Of a stretch of DNA of 64,000 nt, positions 1-9,340 are shown in pieces. The stretch lies in NCBI GenBank assembly GCA_024232965.1, contig JACKQF010000001.1, positions 992,001 through 1,056,000 of the forward strand, read 5' to 3'. Within the stretch, counting starts at the first letter, position 1; the number at the start of each line of letters is the position of its first letter. A program made the position numbers and the translations under genes. Origin of the DNA: Verrucomicrobiaceae bacterium (GTDB lineage: Bacteria; Verrucomicrobiota; Verrucomicrobiia; Verrucomicrobiales; Verrucomicrobiaceae). The notes beneath the pieces are model-generated. The model was not told the origin of the DNA. It worked only from the letters and a program-made list of their open reading frames with translations, and searched no databases.

Positions 1-2772
1 GCGCTGAAGCCTCTCGGTGTTATCATCAAAGACTACGGTCCCAGTGGTTTTCAGGACTTTGGTCCGGCGTTTGGTGTCATGTGGTATCGTTACGGCTTCT
101 GCCTGAAGAACGTGAAGCGCTTTGACGAGGCCCTTGAGGCCTACAACAAGTGCTACATGGAAGGTGCCAATCCACCGAATACGCCCAAGGACAAGCTGAA
201 CCCGGTGTGGGAACTCTCCCTGTTGGAGATGGGCGTGATAAAGCAGGCGCTCGGTCGCTATGATGAAGCGATCAAGGACTACGAAGCCTTTGCGCAAAAG
301 CCTGCGCCCGCTGGCACCTACGATGATGCCGCCTTCCGCGTCCAGGTGGCCACTTGCTATTCCAAGGCAGGACAACCTGATCGCGCCAAGAAACTCTTGG
401 CCCAACTCTTTACACCCACCGAAGGGCAAACACCCCGCGCGGATGGGCTCTTCCGTGCGCTGCTCGCTTTGGTGGAAAGTTGGACCTCCGAAGGCATCGC
501 CTCACCCGAAACCGAAAAGGAAGCGCACGACTTCATCACCGCCAATTTCAACAAGCTGCGACTCACGCCGTATGACATGGCGCGATTTGAGTTTAATAAC
601 CGACTCCTCGTGCTCGCTCGCAAAGCCAGCGATGCCAATCAGCAGACCCTGGCGCTCCGCCTCATCAGCCTGATCGCCTCCAGTTCCGACGTTCAGCGTG
701 ATCTCGAAGGTCGAGTCGCCCAGATGAATGGTCGCCGGGTGCCTGAGTTGCTGCAAAAAGAGATCACCAAATACAGCGAGCTCGCCAAGGCAGATGACTC
801 CATCGATTGGATCGCCGCACTGACACTGGCGGGTGCTCATGAGCGACTGGGGAATCCCGGCGCAGCCTATGCCATTTACGCTCATGGCGTTCATGTTGCG
901 CCCAAGAGTCCCCACCGCGCCGTTATGGTGTTCGGGGCCATGCGGTGCGCACTGGCCATTGGACTGCCCGATGTATCTCAACGCATGGGCGAGCTGTTCC
1001 GCAAGGAATTCCCAACCAACGAATACGCCAAGGATGTGAACACCCTGATGCTGGAGAGTCTCTTCTTCAGCAAGCAGTACGAGGAGGCGCTGCGTCTCGC
1101 CACAGATGTGCGATCAGGGATGGACGACAAGGATCCCCTGCGTGATCTGCCAGACTTCGTGGTCGGTGCCTCTTTGTTCAATCTCGGCCGAGTGGAGGAA
1201 GCCCAGAGCGAGCTCGCCTCCCACTCTGCACGCTTTCCAGAAAGCCGCTTCAAAGAACACGTCCGTTACTTTGAGGCTTCTGCCTTGCAACGACAGAAGG
1301 AGTGGAAGGCCAGCGGGGAGAAGCTGGATGCCTTTATCAAAGAGTTCCCAAACTCAGACTATATCGGTTATGCCCTGTTGGATCGCGCCACCTGCTACTT
1401 TCAGTTGGGCGACTTTCAAAAGTGCCTGGATACCACGGGCGATCTCATGAAGAAGCTGCCGGAGTATCCAGACCTGGATCGTGCGTTGGCGATGCGTGGG
1501 GATGCCCACATGATGCTGAGCAACAACACCGAGGCCGAGACCGCCTACCTGAAGGCGCTCGAACTCGCCACCGCAGCGGGCGAGCCCCATGCGATGGTTA
1601 AGAGTCGTGTGCTAGTCCAGTTGATTCGCGTTGCCTCCGCCTTGGAAAAGCCGAAGGAGGTCATTCAGTATTACGACGACTACATGAAGGAGCACGTCGG
1701 CGGCTACTACGATGCTGAAGTCGTGGTGGGGTCGATTGCTGCTCTAAAAGAAGCGGGTCGCGGCAAGGAAGCCCTTGAGGAGTTGGAGAAGGTCATCATT
1801 CGGCTCGGGAGCGGTGATAATGGCGCAGGCATCGAAGAGGCCATCGGTTCGTATGTGGAGCATTCTATGGACGTGAATGGTCCTGAAGCCTTGCTGGACC
1901 GCCTTGCCAAATTCGTTCCGGATGGCACCGATGTGAACAATACGCTGAAGGCCTGGTTGATCATGGCGCGCATTGATCTGCTGCAGAATGATCAATACAA
2001 GGACAAGTTCCCCAAACGCGCTGCGCAAATTCAGGTCGCGTATGAGGAATTGCAGAGATTCAACAAGCCTGAACTTGCCTCCTACATCCTCACCCAAGTT
2101 GGTCGAGAGCTCTCCGCCAAGAACACACCAGAGACAGACAAGGCAGCGCTGGAGTGGTTCCAAGTCGTGTTGGATCGCGGGCCTGGGGACGCCAGCCTAT
2201 ACCCGCTGGCTTTGATGGGGCGGGCTCGCATCATGGGGCGTTCCGCAGCGGGTTCATCGATCGAAGACTCCATCGCTTCGTTTGATAAAGTCATTCGTGA
2301 ATTGCGGGATAAGCCCGAATACATTGAAGAGGCAATGCTTGAAAAAGCCCGCATCTACTATGCAGCCAAACGCTGGGAGGACGCCTCGAAGGTGCTGTTT
2401 GAGATGCAGAACGACAGCCGCTTTACCCGCAGTCGTGCTGAGGTCTTCTACCGTCTGGGTCACGTGTATGAGGAGCTGAAGGAAGTGGATAAGGCACTGC
2501 AAGTGTACTCCGCCTTTGTCGGTCCGCCGCTAGAGAACCGTGTCGAGTACTCCGCTGAAGCCCGTGTGCGCGCCGCGGAGATTCAGATGGAAAAAGGCAA
2601 TGACAAGAAAGCCTTCGCCCTGATCAAAGACACCGTCGCCCGCATGTACAAGATGGCCAATCATCCTCAGGCAGGACCATTCATCCAGAAAGCCAGAGAG
2701 CACTATAAGAAGCTGCGGGACAAGCTCGGAGCCACGCCAGATCCAGACGAAGGCATCTGGGGCATCAAGTAA
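1..2772 (+). CDS. Large TPR-repeat protein (5' end outside window)
   Basis: The reading frame is open from the first base of the window, so the first ATG (position 79) is internal and the 5' end is missing; 923 residues are visible. The protein is built from degenerate tetratricopeptide-like helix pairs along its whole length, for example GRYDEAIKDYEAF, LGDFQKCLDTTGDL and KEVDKALQVYSAF. Such solenoids mediate protein-protein contacts; no catalytic domain or membrane segment is visible in this part. The next gene starts 24 bp downstream, encodes a secreted protein that also has a TPR-like pattern, and is probably co-transcribed. A periplasmic role is inferred from that neighbour only. The family and partner are unknown to me. 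Confidence 0.85.
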   Translation, partial: ALKPLGVIIKDYGPSGFQDFGPAFGVMWYRYGFCLKNVKRFDEALEAYNKCYMEGANPPNTPKDKLNPVWELSLLEMGVIKQALGRYDEAIKDYEAFAQKPAPAGTYDDAAFRVQVATCYSKAGQPDRAKKLLAQLFTPTEGQTPRADGLFRALLALVESWTSEGIASPETEKEAHDFITANFNKLRLTPYDMARFEFNNRLLVLARKASDANQQTLALRLISLIASSSDVQRDLEGRVAQMNGRRVPELLQKEITKYSELAKADDSIDWIAALTLAGAHERLGNPGAAYAIYAHGVHVAPKSPHRAVMVFGAMRCALAIGLPDVSQRMGELFRKEFPTNEYAKDVNTLMLESLFFSKQYEEALRLATDVRSGMDDKDPLRDLPDFVVGASLFNLGRVEEAQSELASHSARFPESRFKEHVRYFEASALQRQKEWKASGEKLDAFIKEFPNSDYIGYALLDRATCYFQLGDFQKCLDTTGDLMKKLPEYPDLDRALAMRGDAHMMLSNNTEAETAYLKALELATAAGEPHAMVKSRVLVQLIRVASALEKPKEVIQYYDDYMKEHVGGYYDAEVVVGSIAALKEAGRGKEALEELEKVIIRLGSGDNGAGIEEAIGSYVEHSMDVNGPEALLDRLAKFVPDGTDVNNTLKAWLIMARIDLLQNDQYKDKFPKRAAQIQVAYEELQRFNKPELASYILTQVGRELSAKNTPETDKAALEWFQVVLDRGPGDASLYPLALMGRARIMGRSAAGSSIEDSIASFDKVIRELRDKPEYIEEAMLEKARIYYAAKRWEDASKVLFEMQNDSRFTRSRAEVFYRLGHVYEELKEVDKALQVYSAFVGPPLENRVEYSAEARVRAAEIQMEKGNDKKAFALIKDTVARMYKMANHPQAGPFIQKAREHYKKLRDKLGATPDPDEGIWGIK

Positions 2773-2796
2773 CATCGCACGCCATATCCTCCTGCC

Positions 2797-3750
2797 ATGA
2801 ATCGTCCGTTTTTGACCGCCCTCCTCAGCCTGCTCTTGCCCTGTGCCCTGCATGCGGCAGACCCGCTCAGCATCTCCATCATCAATGCCTCAGGGGAAAT
2901 CACCAATGCTTTTGTGCTCGGTGCTGAGCCTGATGGCATCGTCCTGACCATGCAGCAGGGCGGGGGGAATTCCTTCAAGATGCCAATCCAGAACATCCGC
3001 GAGTACAATATTGAAGAACCCAAAGGTTGGTCTCTTGCTGTTGCGACCTTTACCGGTGGTGACTTTGCCAATGCGGAGAAGCTCTTTGCTCAACTTGGCA
3101 ACGACTACGAAAAGCTGATCCCACTGCGCGACTCCTATGGTTCCTTGGCTCGCCTTTACTACTTCCGCAGCTTGCGGGAGCAGGGGAAGTTTGCGGAGCT
3201 CGCTGTCGCGATGGACAAGCAACGCGCCGCCCCCTTGTCGTTGGGGGCATATTACAACGCAGATTTCATCGAGCTACAGGGTTGGGCTTGGGTCGGGAAA
3301 AAGGATTGGCAGGCGCTGGAGACCTATCTCAAGGATTTCCAGGAAGAGGACGCACAGAAGTTGCTGCCACAACCCGCCTTCAAAGACATGCCGCCAGCCA
3401 GAATCGCTGCGCTGTCCTTCATGCGTGGACTGTGGAATGAGCAGCAAAAGCGTCCAGACTTGGCCAACGTCGATTACTCCACCGCGATGACGGTCGATTT
3501 CGGCAGCAGTCCCTACATCATGGCCCAGGCCACACTGGGCTGCCTTCGCATCATTGATGGCCGTCTCCAGGCTAAGCCGGACGATCTCGGACTCAAGCGT
3601 ACCGCGCACGCCCTAGCCGTCACCTTCCGTGATATTTCTGGTTCAGGCACAGTGCCGCCAGAGTTCACCAAGTACCTCGAAAAGCCTCCCGAGCCTGCGC
3701 CCGCAAAGAAAGAAGAGCCCGCCAAACAGGATCCGGACAAAAAGGGCTAG
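2797..3750 (+). CDS. Secreted hypothetical protein, TPR-like
   Basis: This 317-residue protein starts with a clear Sec signal peptide (about residues 1-20, Leu-rich core, cleavage after LHAA). The first 70 mature residues look like a small beta domain (QNIREYNIEEPKGWSL). The rest is helical with a TPR-like cadence (GDFANAEKLFAQLGNDY), and the last 25 residues are a Lys/Glu/Pro-rich tail. It follows the large TPR gene by 24 bp and is probably in the same transcript. Its stop overlaps the stop of the convergent DUF1501 gene by 4 bp. I do not recognise a named family; a scaffold or assembly role at the envelope is only inference. Confidence 0.8.
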   Translation: MNRPFLTALLSLLLPCALHAADPLSISIINASGEITNAFVLGAEPDGIVLTMQQGGGNSFKMPIQNIREYNIEEPKGWSLAVATFTGGDFANAEKLFAQLGNDYEKLIPLRDSYGSLARLYYFRSLREQGKFAELAVAMDKQRAAPLSLGAYYNADFIELQGWAWVGKKDWQALETYLKDFQEEDAQKLLPQPAFKDMPPARIAALSFMRGLWNEQQKRPDLANVDYSTAMTVDFGSSPYIMAQATLGCLRIIDGRLQAKPDDLGLKRTAHALAVTFRDISGSGTVPPEFTKYLEKPPEPAPAKKEEPAKQDPDKKG

Positions 3751-5150
3751 CCCAGAATCTTTTGCGCGACTTCGCCCTCCACATTCGTCAGGCGGAAGTT
3801 TCTGCCGCCATAGTTGAAGGTTAGTTTTTTGTGGTCGAGTCCGAGCAGGTGTAGAATCGTGGCGTGCCAGTCGTGGATGTGCATCGGGTCCAGCACGGCT
3901 TTGTGCCCGACCTCATCGGTCGCGCCATAGGTCAGTCCGCCGCGTACTCCGCCGCCTGCCATCCAGATGGAGTAGCCGCGATGATTGTGATCTCTGCCGT
4001 CCACGCTCTGGGCGTAGGGGGTGCGACCAAATTCTCCTGCCCAGACGACAAGCGTGTCCCTCAGAAGTCCACGCGATTTAAGGTCCGTTAGCAAAGCTGC
4101 GATGGGACGATCTGTGGCAGTGCAATTGGTGGCGAGGAGTTCCTTGAGGCGGTTGTGATGATCCCAGTGAACGGGGGATGCGATCTCGATGAAGCGCACT
4201 CCTGCTTCTGCCAGGCGCCGGGCGAGCAGGCATTGCCGTGCGAATTGATCTTTGCCTTGGCCGATCCCGTACAGCTTCAAGGTCTCTGACGATTCCGAAC
4301 GCAGATCCAGGACCTCGGGCACCTCTGCCTGCATGCGGAAGGCTAACTCAAAGGATGCGATGGCTCCTTCGATCTCGGGTTGGTGGCCATCGCGCTCGAC
4401 CTTGCGCTCGTTGAGGCCACGAATGAGATCTACCTGGGCGCGCTGGAGTTCGCGTGAGATCTGCTGGTTTTCGATGTTCTTCATCGGCGGCCCTGGGGCG
4501 ACGTCCTTTTTGAGCAGGGCTGCGTAGAGCTCGGGCAACTGGCTACCGCCGATCCTAGTGCCTTGGCAAATGGCGGGCAGGAAGGCGCTACCGTAGTTCT
4601 GGGCGCCGCCGTTGTCTGCTGGTGGATTTAACGTGATGAAGCCCGGGAGGTTGTCGTTTTCACTGCCCAGTCCGTACAAGGTCCACGCGCCGATGGAGGG
4701 CCGAACGAACTGAAAACTGCCGGTGTGCATCTGCCCAAAGGCCTGCGCATGATTGGGAAGATCGGTGCGCATGGAGTTGATGATGCAAAGATCATCAGCA
4801 TGCTTTGCCAGCTCAGGATAAAGGGTTGTCATCCATTGACCTGATTGCCCATACTGCGCCATCGGATGCACCGGCCCGAGCAGTCGCGCTCCTGCAGAGT
4901 CGCGACCCAGCGCCGACGTTTTTCCGCTGGTTGCGATCAGTTCCGGCTTGTGGTCAAAGAGATCCACATGCGATGGCCCACCGCGCATGGTCAAAAAGAT
5001 CACTCGCTTTGCACGAGCAGGAAAGTGAGGCAATCTCGGTGCCAGACTGCTGCGGGCTGCCGCCTGCTGCGCAAGTGCCGAAAAAGCCAACCAGCCAATG
5101 CCTGATGACAAGGTCTGCAAAGTCTGCCTGCGTGAAAGGGTCGCGTTCAT
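3747..5150 (-). CDS. DUF1501 family protein, Tat-exported
   Basis: The start at 5150 was chosen because it yields a twin-arginine leader (SRRQTL, RR at residues 7-8, followed by a hydrophobic stretch ending in QQAAA). The longer frame upstream is Arg/Cys-rich and overlaps the spacer after lnt. The 467-residue product has the DUF1501 hallmarks: GGPSHVDLFDHKPEL near the N-terminus, WAGEFGRTPYAQ, the DHNHRGYSIWMAGGG block, and a C-terminal DPMHIHDWHATILHLLG. DUF1501 proteins are alkaline-phosphatase/sulfatase-like and, in Planctomycetota and Verrucomicrobiota, usually pair with a DUF1549/DUF1553 cytochrome. No such partner lies next to this copy, unlike the second DUF1501 gene here. The substrate is unknown. 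Confidence 0.88.
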   Translation of the reverse strand: MNATLSRRQTLQTLSSGIGWLAFSALAQQAAARSSLAPRLPHFPARAKRVIFLTMRGGPSHVDLFDHKPELIATSGKTSALGRDSAGARLLGPVHPMAQYGQSGQWMTTLYPELAKHADDLCIINSMRTDLPNHAQAFGQMHTGSFQFVRPSIGAWTLYGLGSENDNLPGFITLNPPADNGGAQNYGSAFLPAICQGTRIGGSQLPELYAALLKKDVAPGPPMKNIENQQISRELQRAQVDLIRGLNERKVERDGHQPEIEGAIASFELAFRMQAEVPEVLDLRSESSETLKLYGIGQGKDQFARQCLLARRLAEAGVRFIEIASPVHWDHHNRLKELLATNCTATDRPIAALLTDLKSRGLLRDTLVVWAGEFGRTPYAQSVDGRDHNHRGYSIWMAGGGVRGGLTYGATDEVGHKAVLDPMHIHDWHATILHLLGLDHKKLTFNYGGRNFRLTNVEGEVAQKILG

Positions 5151-5218
5151 AGGCTGGTTGTCCTGAGGACTGCACCAACATTGTTCGGATTCGCAGAGGA
5201 GCAAGCTGCGAATCGAGC

Positions 5219-6907
5219 TCAGTTCGGCAGCGATTCCTTCGGTCTGCGCAACCTCCGTGCGCCGAGCGCAGCAGCGACGAGAGCGAGGCAGGCGATCGAG
5301 AACCAGTCGCCCCATTGCGCATAAATCGTCATCGGGGCCTCCGCATTGAGCTGGATTGTAGCGGGCAGAACGCCTTGGATGCCCCAATCTCCGGTCACGG
5401 GATCTTCGAGGCGTGAGGTGATGATGCCGCGCTCATTGACGACACAGGTGACCCCGGTATTGCAGGCACGGATCATGGGGCGGCGCAGTTCCACGGAGCG
5501 GAAGATAGCGTTGGAGAGGTGGGCGAGTGGTTCGACGCTCTGGAGGAACCAACCGTCGTTGGTGATGTTGATGATGAGCTGCGGCTCTGGGCGAACGAAG
5601 TGTCTGGCGAGACGGCCGACCGTATCTTCAAAGCAGATCAGTGGGATGATTTGAAGACTCGGTTGCTCCAGCGTTAGGGGCTCGATGCTGGGGCCGGGTT
5701 CAAAATCTCCCGGTAGGAGACCGCCCAGGAGCGGCTCCATGAAGGGCAGTTCGTGACGCAGAGGCAGGTATTCGCCGAAGGGCACGAGGTGCACTTTGTG
5801 ATAGGCCTGCATGTTTTCAAAGTTACCGCGAAAAAGCCCAGCGCTGGTATAGCTGGCTCCATTGGGCTCTTGGATATCCACCCCGGTCATCAGGGTGAAG
5901 GGGCCTAGCGAAAGGACATCGTTGAGAAACTGCGGGTGTTGAGGATGGTCGTAGAGCCCCCAGGGCAGGGCGCTTTCCGGCCAGACGACTAGATCCACTG
6001 CGGAGGCTCCGTCGCGGGCTTCAGCGTAGAGTTTGGTTAGTTGATACAGGCGGGTGTAAATACCTTCGTCATCGGTGTGCTCCCATTTTTCGGCTTGGGG
6101 CACATTGGGCTGGATCATGGCAACGCGCAGCTCAGGTCCGGCGGGGGGGGGCTTGGATAGATGCGCAAGCCCGTAGGTGGCGGTGCCCAGGACGGTGACC
6201 ATGGCCAGCGTGAAGTCGAGTCGCGCAATCATGCGGCGGCGGGTTTTCCACGAGAGCGTGAGTCGGGCTCCAGTATTGAAGACGACACAGGAAACGAAGA
6301 CCGGCAGGAAGCTGAGCCCGCAGACACCGACGATGTCTGTGATCTGGATCAGTACTGCATTGCGATACAAGGCGACACCGAGACCGTTCCAGCCAAAGCC
6401 GGTAAAGAGCCAGCCACGGACAAACTCAAGCCCAGCCCAAGTCGCAGCTGCGAGGGCGGCGCAGCGCAGCGACTCCAGGCTACTGCGAAGCCACGGTTCC
6501 TCATTCATAATGCGAGTGCTGGGGCGGAAGAAGCGCGTGGTCAGCCAGGACCAAAGTCCAAAGTACAGCGCCAGATAACTGGAGAGAACGACAACGGCGG
6601 CGAATCCGGTGAGTTCGGCGCTCCAGCCAGCCCAACTGTCATCCAGCGATCGCGCCAGATTGACCCGCGATGAGTGCCGGATCCAAAACAGGTTCGAGCA
6701 ATAAAAGGTCAGGCCTGCGATCCATCCAATGAAAAACGGTCGGCGAATGACAGGGGCGCCATCCGTGCGCCAGAGCTGTAGCAGCAGGGGCCACAGCCAG
6801 ACCCAGATCAGCCAGTCCTGATGCCAACCGGGAAAGCAAAGCGCCAGCAGCAGACCGCTGGCAATGCTGCACAGCAGTTGTCCGCGGAGGCTTTGCAGGA
6901 CGGACAT
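5219..6907 (-). CDS. lnt: Apolipoprotein N-acyltransferase
   Basis: Lnt transfers a third acyl chain to the N-terminal cysteine of lipoproteins in the inner membrane. The 562-residue protein has several hydrophobic segments in its first ~250 residues (starting with LLCSIASGLLLALCFPGW), then a periplasmic nitrilase-type domain. The catalytic triad is visible: Glu311 (VVWPESALPW), Lys371 (YHKVHLVPFGEY) and Cys425 (LICFEDT). A last hydrophobic segment lies near the C-terminus (FSIACLALVAAALGA). It begins 21 bp after the speA stop and ends 68 bp before the DUF1501 start, so the three genes may be co-transcribed, without obvious functional linkage. Confidence 0.95.
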   Translation of the reverse strand: MSVLQSLRGQLLCSIASGLLLALCFPGWHQDWLIWVWLWPLLLQLWRTDGAPVIRRPFFIGWIAGLTFYCSNLFWIRHSSRVNLARSLDDSWAGWSAELTGFAAVVVLSSYLALYFGLWSWLTTRFFRPSTRIMNEEPWLRSSLESLRCAALAAATWAGLEFVRGWLFTGFGWNGLGVALYRNAVLIQITDIVGVCGLSFLPVFVSCVVFNTGARLTLSWKTRRRMIARLDFTLAMVTVLGTATYGLAHLSKPPPAGPELRVAMIQPNVPQAEKWEHTDDEGIYTRLYQLTKLYAEARDGASAVDLVVWPESALPWGLYDHPQHPQFLNDVLSLGPFTLMTGVDIQEPNGASYTSAGLFRGNFENMQAYHKVHLVPFGEYLPLRHELPFMEPLLGGLLPGDFEPGPSIEPLTLEQPSLQIIPLICFEDTVGRLARHFVRPEPQLIINITNDGWFLQSVEPLAHLSNAIFRSVELRRPMIRACNTGVTCVVNERGIITSRLEDPVTGDWGIQGVLPATIQLNAEAPMTIYAQWGDWFSIACLALVAAALGARRLRRPKESLPN

Positions 6908-6928
6908 GGCAGAGCGGGGCGGGGGCGT

Positions 6929-8881
6929 TTAGCTCTCGAAGTAAGTGTAACCGCGCAACCCGTCCTCGTAGGCTTTCATGATCTCGCGACGTTCCACCGC
7001 GCCGATGCGCTTGGAAACCACCGCGCCTTCCGCCAGTTGGCGGAAGCGATTGACCATGTCTTTGGGGTCATACTCCACATAGGTCAGCACCTCAGCCACA
7101 GAGTCTCCCTCGAGCTCGCGGGTGTACTTAAGTTTGCCATTTTCGATGCGGACACTGACGACGTTGGTATCGCCGAGAAGGTTGTGCAGATCTCCCAGCG
7201 TCTCTTGATAGGCACCGACCAGGAAGATGCCCAGCATGTAGTCTTCGGCGTCTTTCTTTTCAAAGTCGATGTCGTGCAGAGGGAGGCTATTGTGCAGCTC
7301 CCCGGAGTGCGCGAAGTGGGCGATCTTGCCATCGCTATCGCAAGTGATGTCGGACAGCACTGCGGTGCGCGTGGGCTTTTGGTTCAGCTTATGAATTGGC
7401 ATGACCGGGAAGATTTGGTCAATGGCCCAAAGGTCAGGGAGGCTCTGGAAGACGCTGAAGTTCCCGTAGTAGAAGTCGGTCATCACCGTGGCTAGGCGAT
7501 CCATCTGGCTGTAGTCGTGGCCACCTTCTTTCAGCTTGGAGGCGATCCATGTCAGCATCTCCCAGTAGAGTTCTTCGCCTTGGGAGCGCTCGCGTAGTGT
7601 CACCTTGCCATAGCTGAATTCGCTGCGCAATTTATCGCGGTAGTAGACGGCGTCGTTGTAGATTTCTTGGAGACGCTCGTGACTGATCTTGGCCGGGCCT
7701 TTGCGGGATTCTTCCCGCATCTCCCAAAGATTGCGCACCAGCACCGGCGCGTCTTTGGCGACGCTGACCTGGCGGTGAGGCTCAAAGCGATTCACGTCTA
7801 GGACATTGATGACCAGGACCGAGTAGTAGGCGACGATCGCGCGACCGGACTCCGTGATGATGTCTGGATGCGGGACACCAGCCTCTGCGGTGACTTCGGT
7901 GATCGCTTCGATGACGTCGGCGCAGTATTCCTTGGTGCCGTAGTTGCTGCTGCCCTCAGTTGCGCCTTTCAGTCCATCATAACTGACGGCTAGGCCGCCG
8001 CCGAGATCCAGGATGCCCATGCGTGCACCTTCAGACACGAGACCGACGTAAACGCGTGTAGCCTCAGTCACCGCCTGACGGATGGCGCGGATGTTCGGGA
8101 TCTGGGAGCCTTGGTGATAATGGAGCATGCGCAGGCAGTCGAGCATGCCTTTATCGCGCAGGTGATCGACCACGCGCATGAGTTGGGAAATGTTGAGTCC
8201 GAACATGCTGGAGTCGCCGCCGGAGCCGCTCCAGTGCCCTGCGCTCTCCGCTGACAGGCGGAAGCGGACGCCGAGCGTGGGGCGCACACCCATCTTTTCG
8301 CAGCGCTCAAGGATCAGTTCCAGTTCGCTGGGCATTTCCAAAACCAGGATGACCTGCAGTCCCATCTTCTGCGCCTGGAGCGCCAGATCGATGAACTCCT
8401 CATCTTTGTAACCGTTGCAAACGATGTAGGCCTCAGGGTCATGCATGTAGGCTAGCGCAGCGATTAGCTCGGGCTTGCTGCCGGCCTCAAGACCGTAGTG
8501 ATACTTGCGGCCGTAGCGGGTGATCTCCTCGATGACTTCCTGCTGCTGGTTGACTTTGATCGGATAGACACCGCGATAGGCTCCCTGATACTTCGCCTCC
8601 TTGATGGACGAAATGAAACCCTCGTTCAGCTCATCAATGCGCCAGCGGAGCAGATCGTTAAAGCGAATCAGCACCGGCAGTTGCGTGCCGCGCTCGCGCA
8701 TCCCACGCACGATCTGGGCCAGACTGACAGGCTTCGTGCCCTTGCCATCCTTCAGATTGACGACCACTTCGCCCTTCCCAGAGACGCCAAAATATCCATG
8801 CCCCCATTCGTCGATGCCATAAAGCTCGGCGCTGTCATTGATAGTCCAGGGGGCGGTTTTTGGGTTGGTGCGTTTTTCCAT
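6929..8881 (-). CDS. speA: Biosynthetic arginine decarboxylase
   Basis: SpeA converts arginine to agmatine, the first step of the plant/bacterial route to putrescine, in the cytoplasm. The 650-residue length matches the family. The PLP-binding lysine is Lys109 in VYPIKVNQQQE; the glycine-rich phosphate-binding strand ILDLGGGLAVSYDG and the late CDSDGKI motif (DITCDSDGKIAHF) are typical of this fold-III decarboxylase. The ATG at 8881 gives the expected N-terminus. No agmatine deiminase or ureohydrolase is next to it, so the rest of the pathway must lie elsewhere. A 459-bp stretch without a recognisable gene precedes it. Confidence 0.96.
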   Translation of the reverse strand: MEKRTNPKTAPWTINDSAELYGIDEWGHGYFGVSGKGEVVVNLKDGKGTKPVSLAQIVRGMRERGTQLPVLIRFNDLLRWRIDELNEGFISSIKEAKYQGAYRGVYPIKVNQQQEVIEEITRYGRKYHYGLEAGSKPELIAALAYMHDPEAYIVCNGYKDEEFIDLALQAQKMGLQVILVLEMPSELELILERCEKMGVRPTLGVRFRLSAESAGHWSGSGGDSSMFGLNISQLMRVVDHLRDKGMLDCLRMLHYHQGSQIPNIRAIRQAVTEATRVYVGLVSEGARMGILDLGGGLAVSYDGLKGATEGSSNYGTKEYCADVIEAITEVTAEAGVPHPDIITESGRAIVAYYSVLVINVLDVNRFEPHRQVSVAKDAPVLVRNLWEMREESRKGPAKISHERLQEIYNDAVYYRDKLRSEFSYGKVTLRERSQGEELYWEMLTWIASKLKEGGHDYSQMDRLATVMTDFYYGNFSVFQSLPDLWAIDQIFPVMPIHKLNQKPTRTAVLSDITCDSDGKIAHFAHSGELHNSLPLHDIDFEKKDAEDYMLGIFLVGAYQETLGDLHNLLGDTNVVSVRIENGKLKYTRELEGDSVAEVLTYVEYDPKDMVNRFRQLAEGAVVSKRIGAVERREIMKAYEDGLRGYTYFES

Positions 8882-9340
8882 GTCGGTTCGGTCGGTGGCC
8901 GCGCACTATGCGGTCTGCCAGCCCTGATGCAATCAACGGTTTTGCGTTTTGCAGGTCAGTGTCCGGGATGGTGGAACGGCAATTTGAGGCGGGACAATAG
9001 GATGACGCAAGGTCAGTAGGCTGGTCAGCCAACCGCCGAACCATGGCACTAGGAATCAACACCGAAAAGGGGCCGAACTACAGCCCTTCGGATACGCCCG
9101 TCCGTGGATGCCGCCGCAAAGTCGCTGCAGCACTCGCACCTTCTGGAAATGGTAGCGGAAGTTCGATCTGGAAATCGGGGACTGCCGGGGCCGTCTTGGG
9201 CGGGTCGACTGCGCGCACTAAGGGGGGGCTGAAAACGACTGGGACGCCCAGAAATTCAACAAACACTGGCCCGCGTCAGTCGCTCGGCCAAAGTTCGATG
9301 GCTCGCAGGATTCCACATCAGGATTTAGGCTCAGCCGCAC
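8882..9340. other. Gene-free interval (459 bp)
   Basis: This stretch separates the speA start from the 3' end of the DUF1593 gene. Short open frames exist on both strands but have no recognisable motif, signal peptide or ribosome binding site. The base pattern in the middle (G-runs and CG-rich words around 9160-9230) looks less gene-like than the flanks. I saw no tRNA cloverleaf, no terminator with a T-run and no repeat. It presumably holds the speA promoter near 8882-8960; the rest may be decayed coding sequence. Confidence 0.6.

Noticed and set aside
5151..5387. N-terminal extension of the first DUF1501 protein
   Set aside because: The 79 extra residues are Arg/Cys-rich and overlap the end of lnt; the Tat leader at 5150 is the convincing start.
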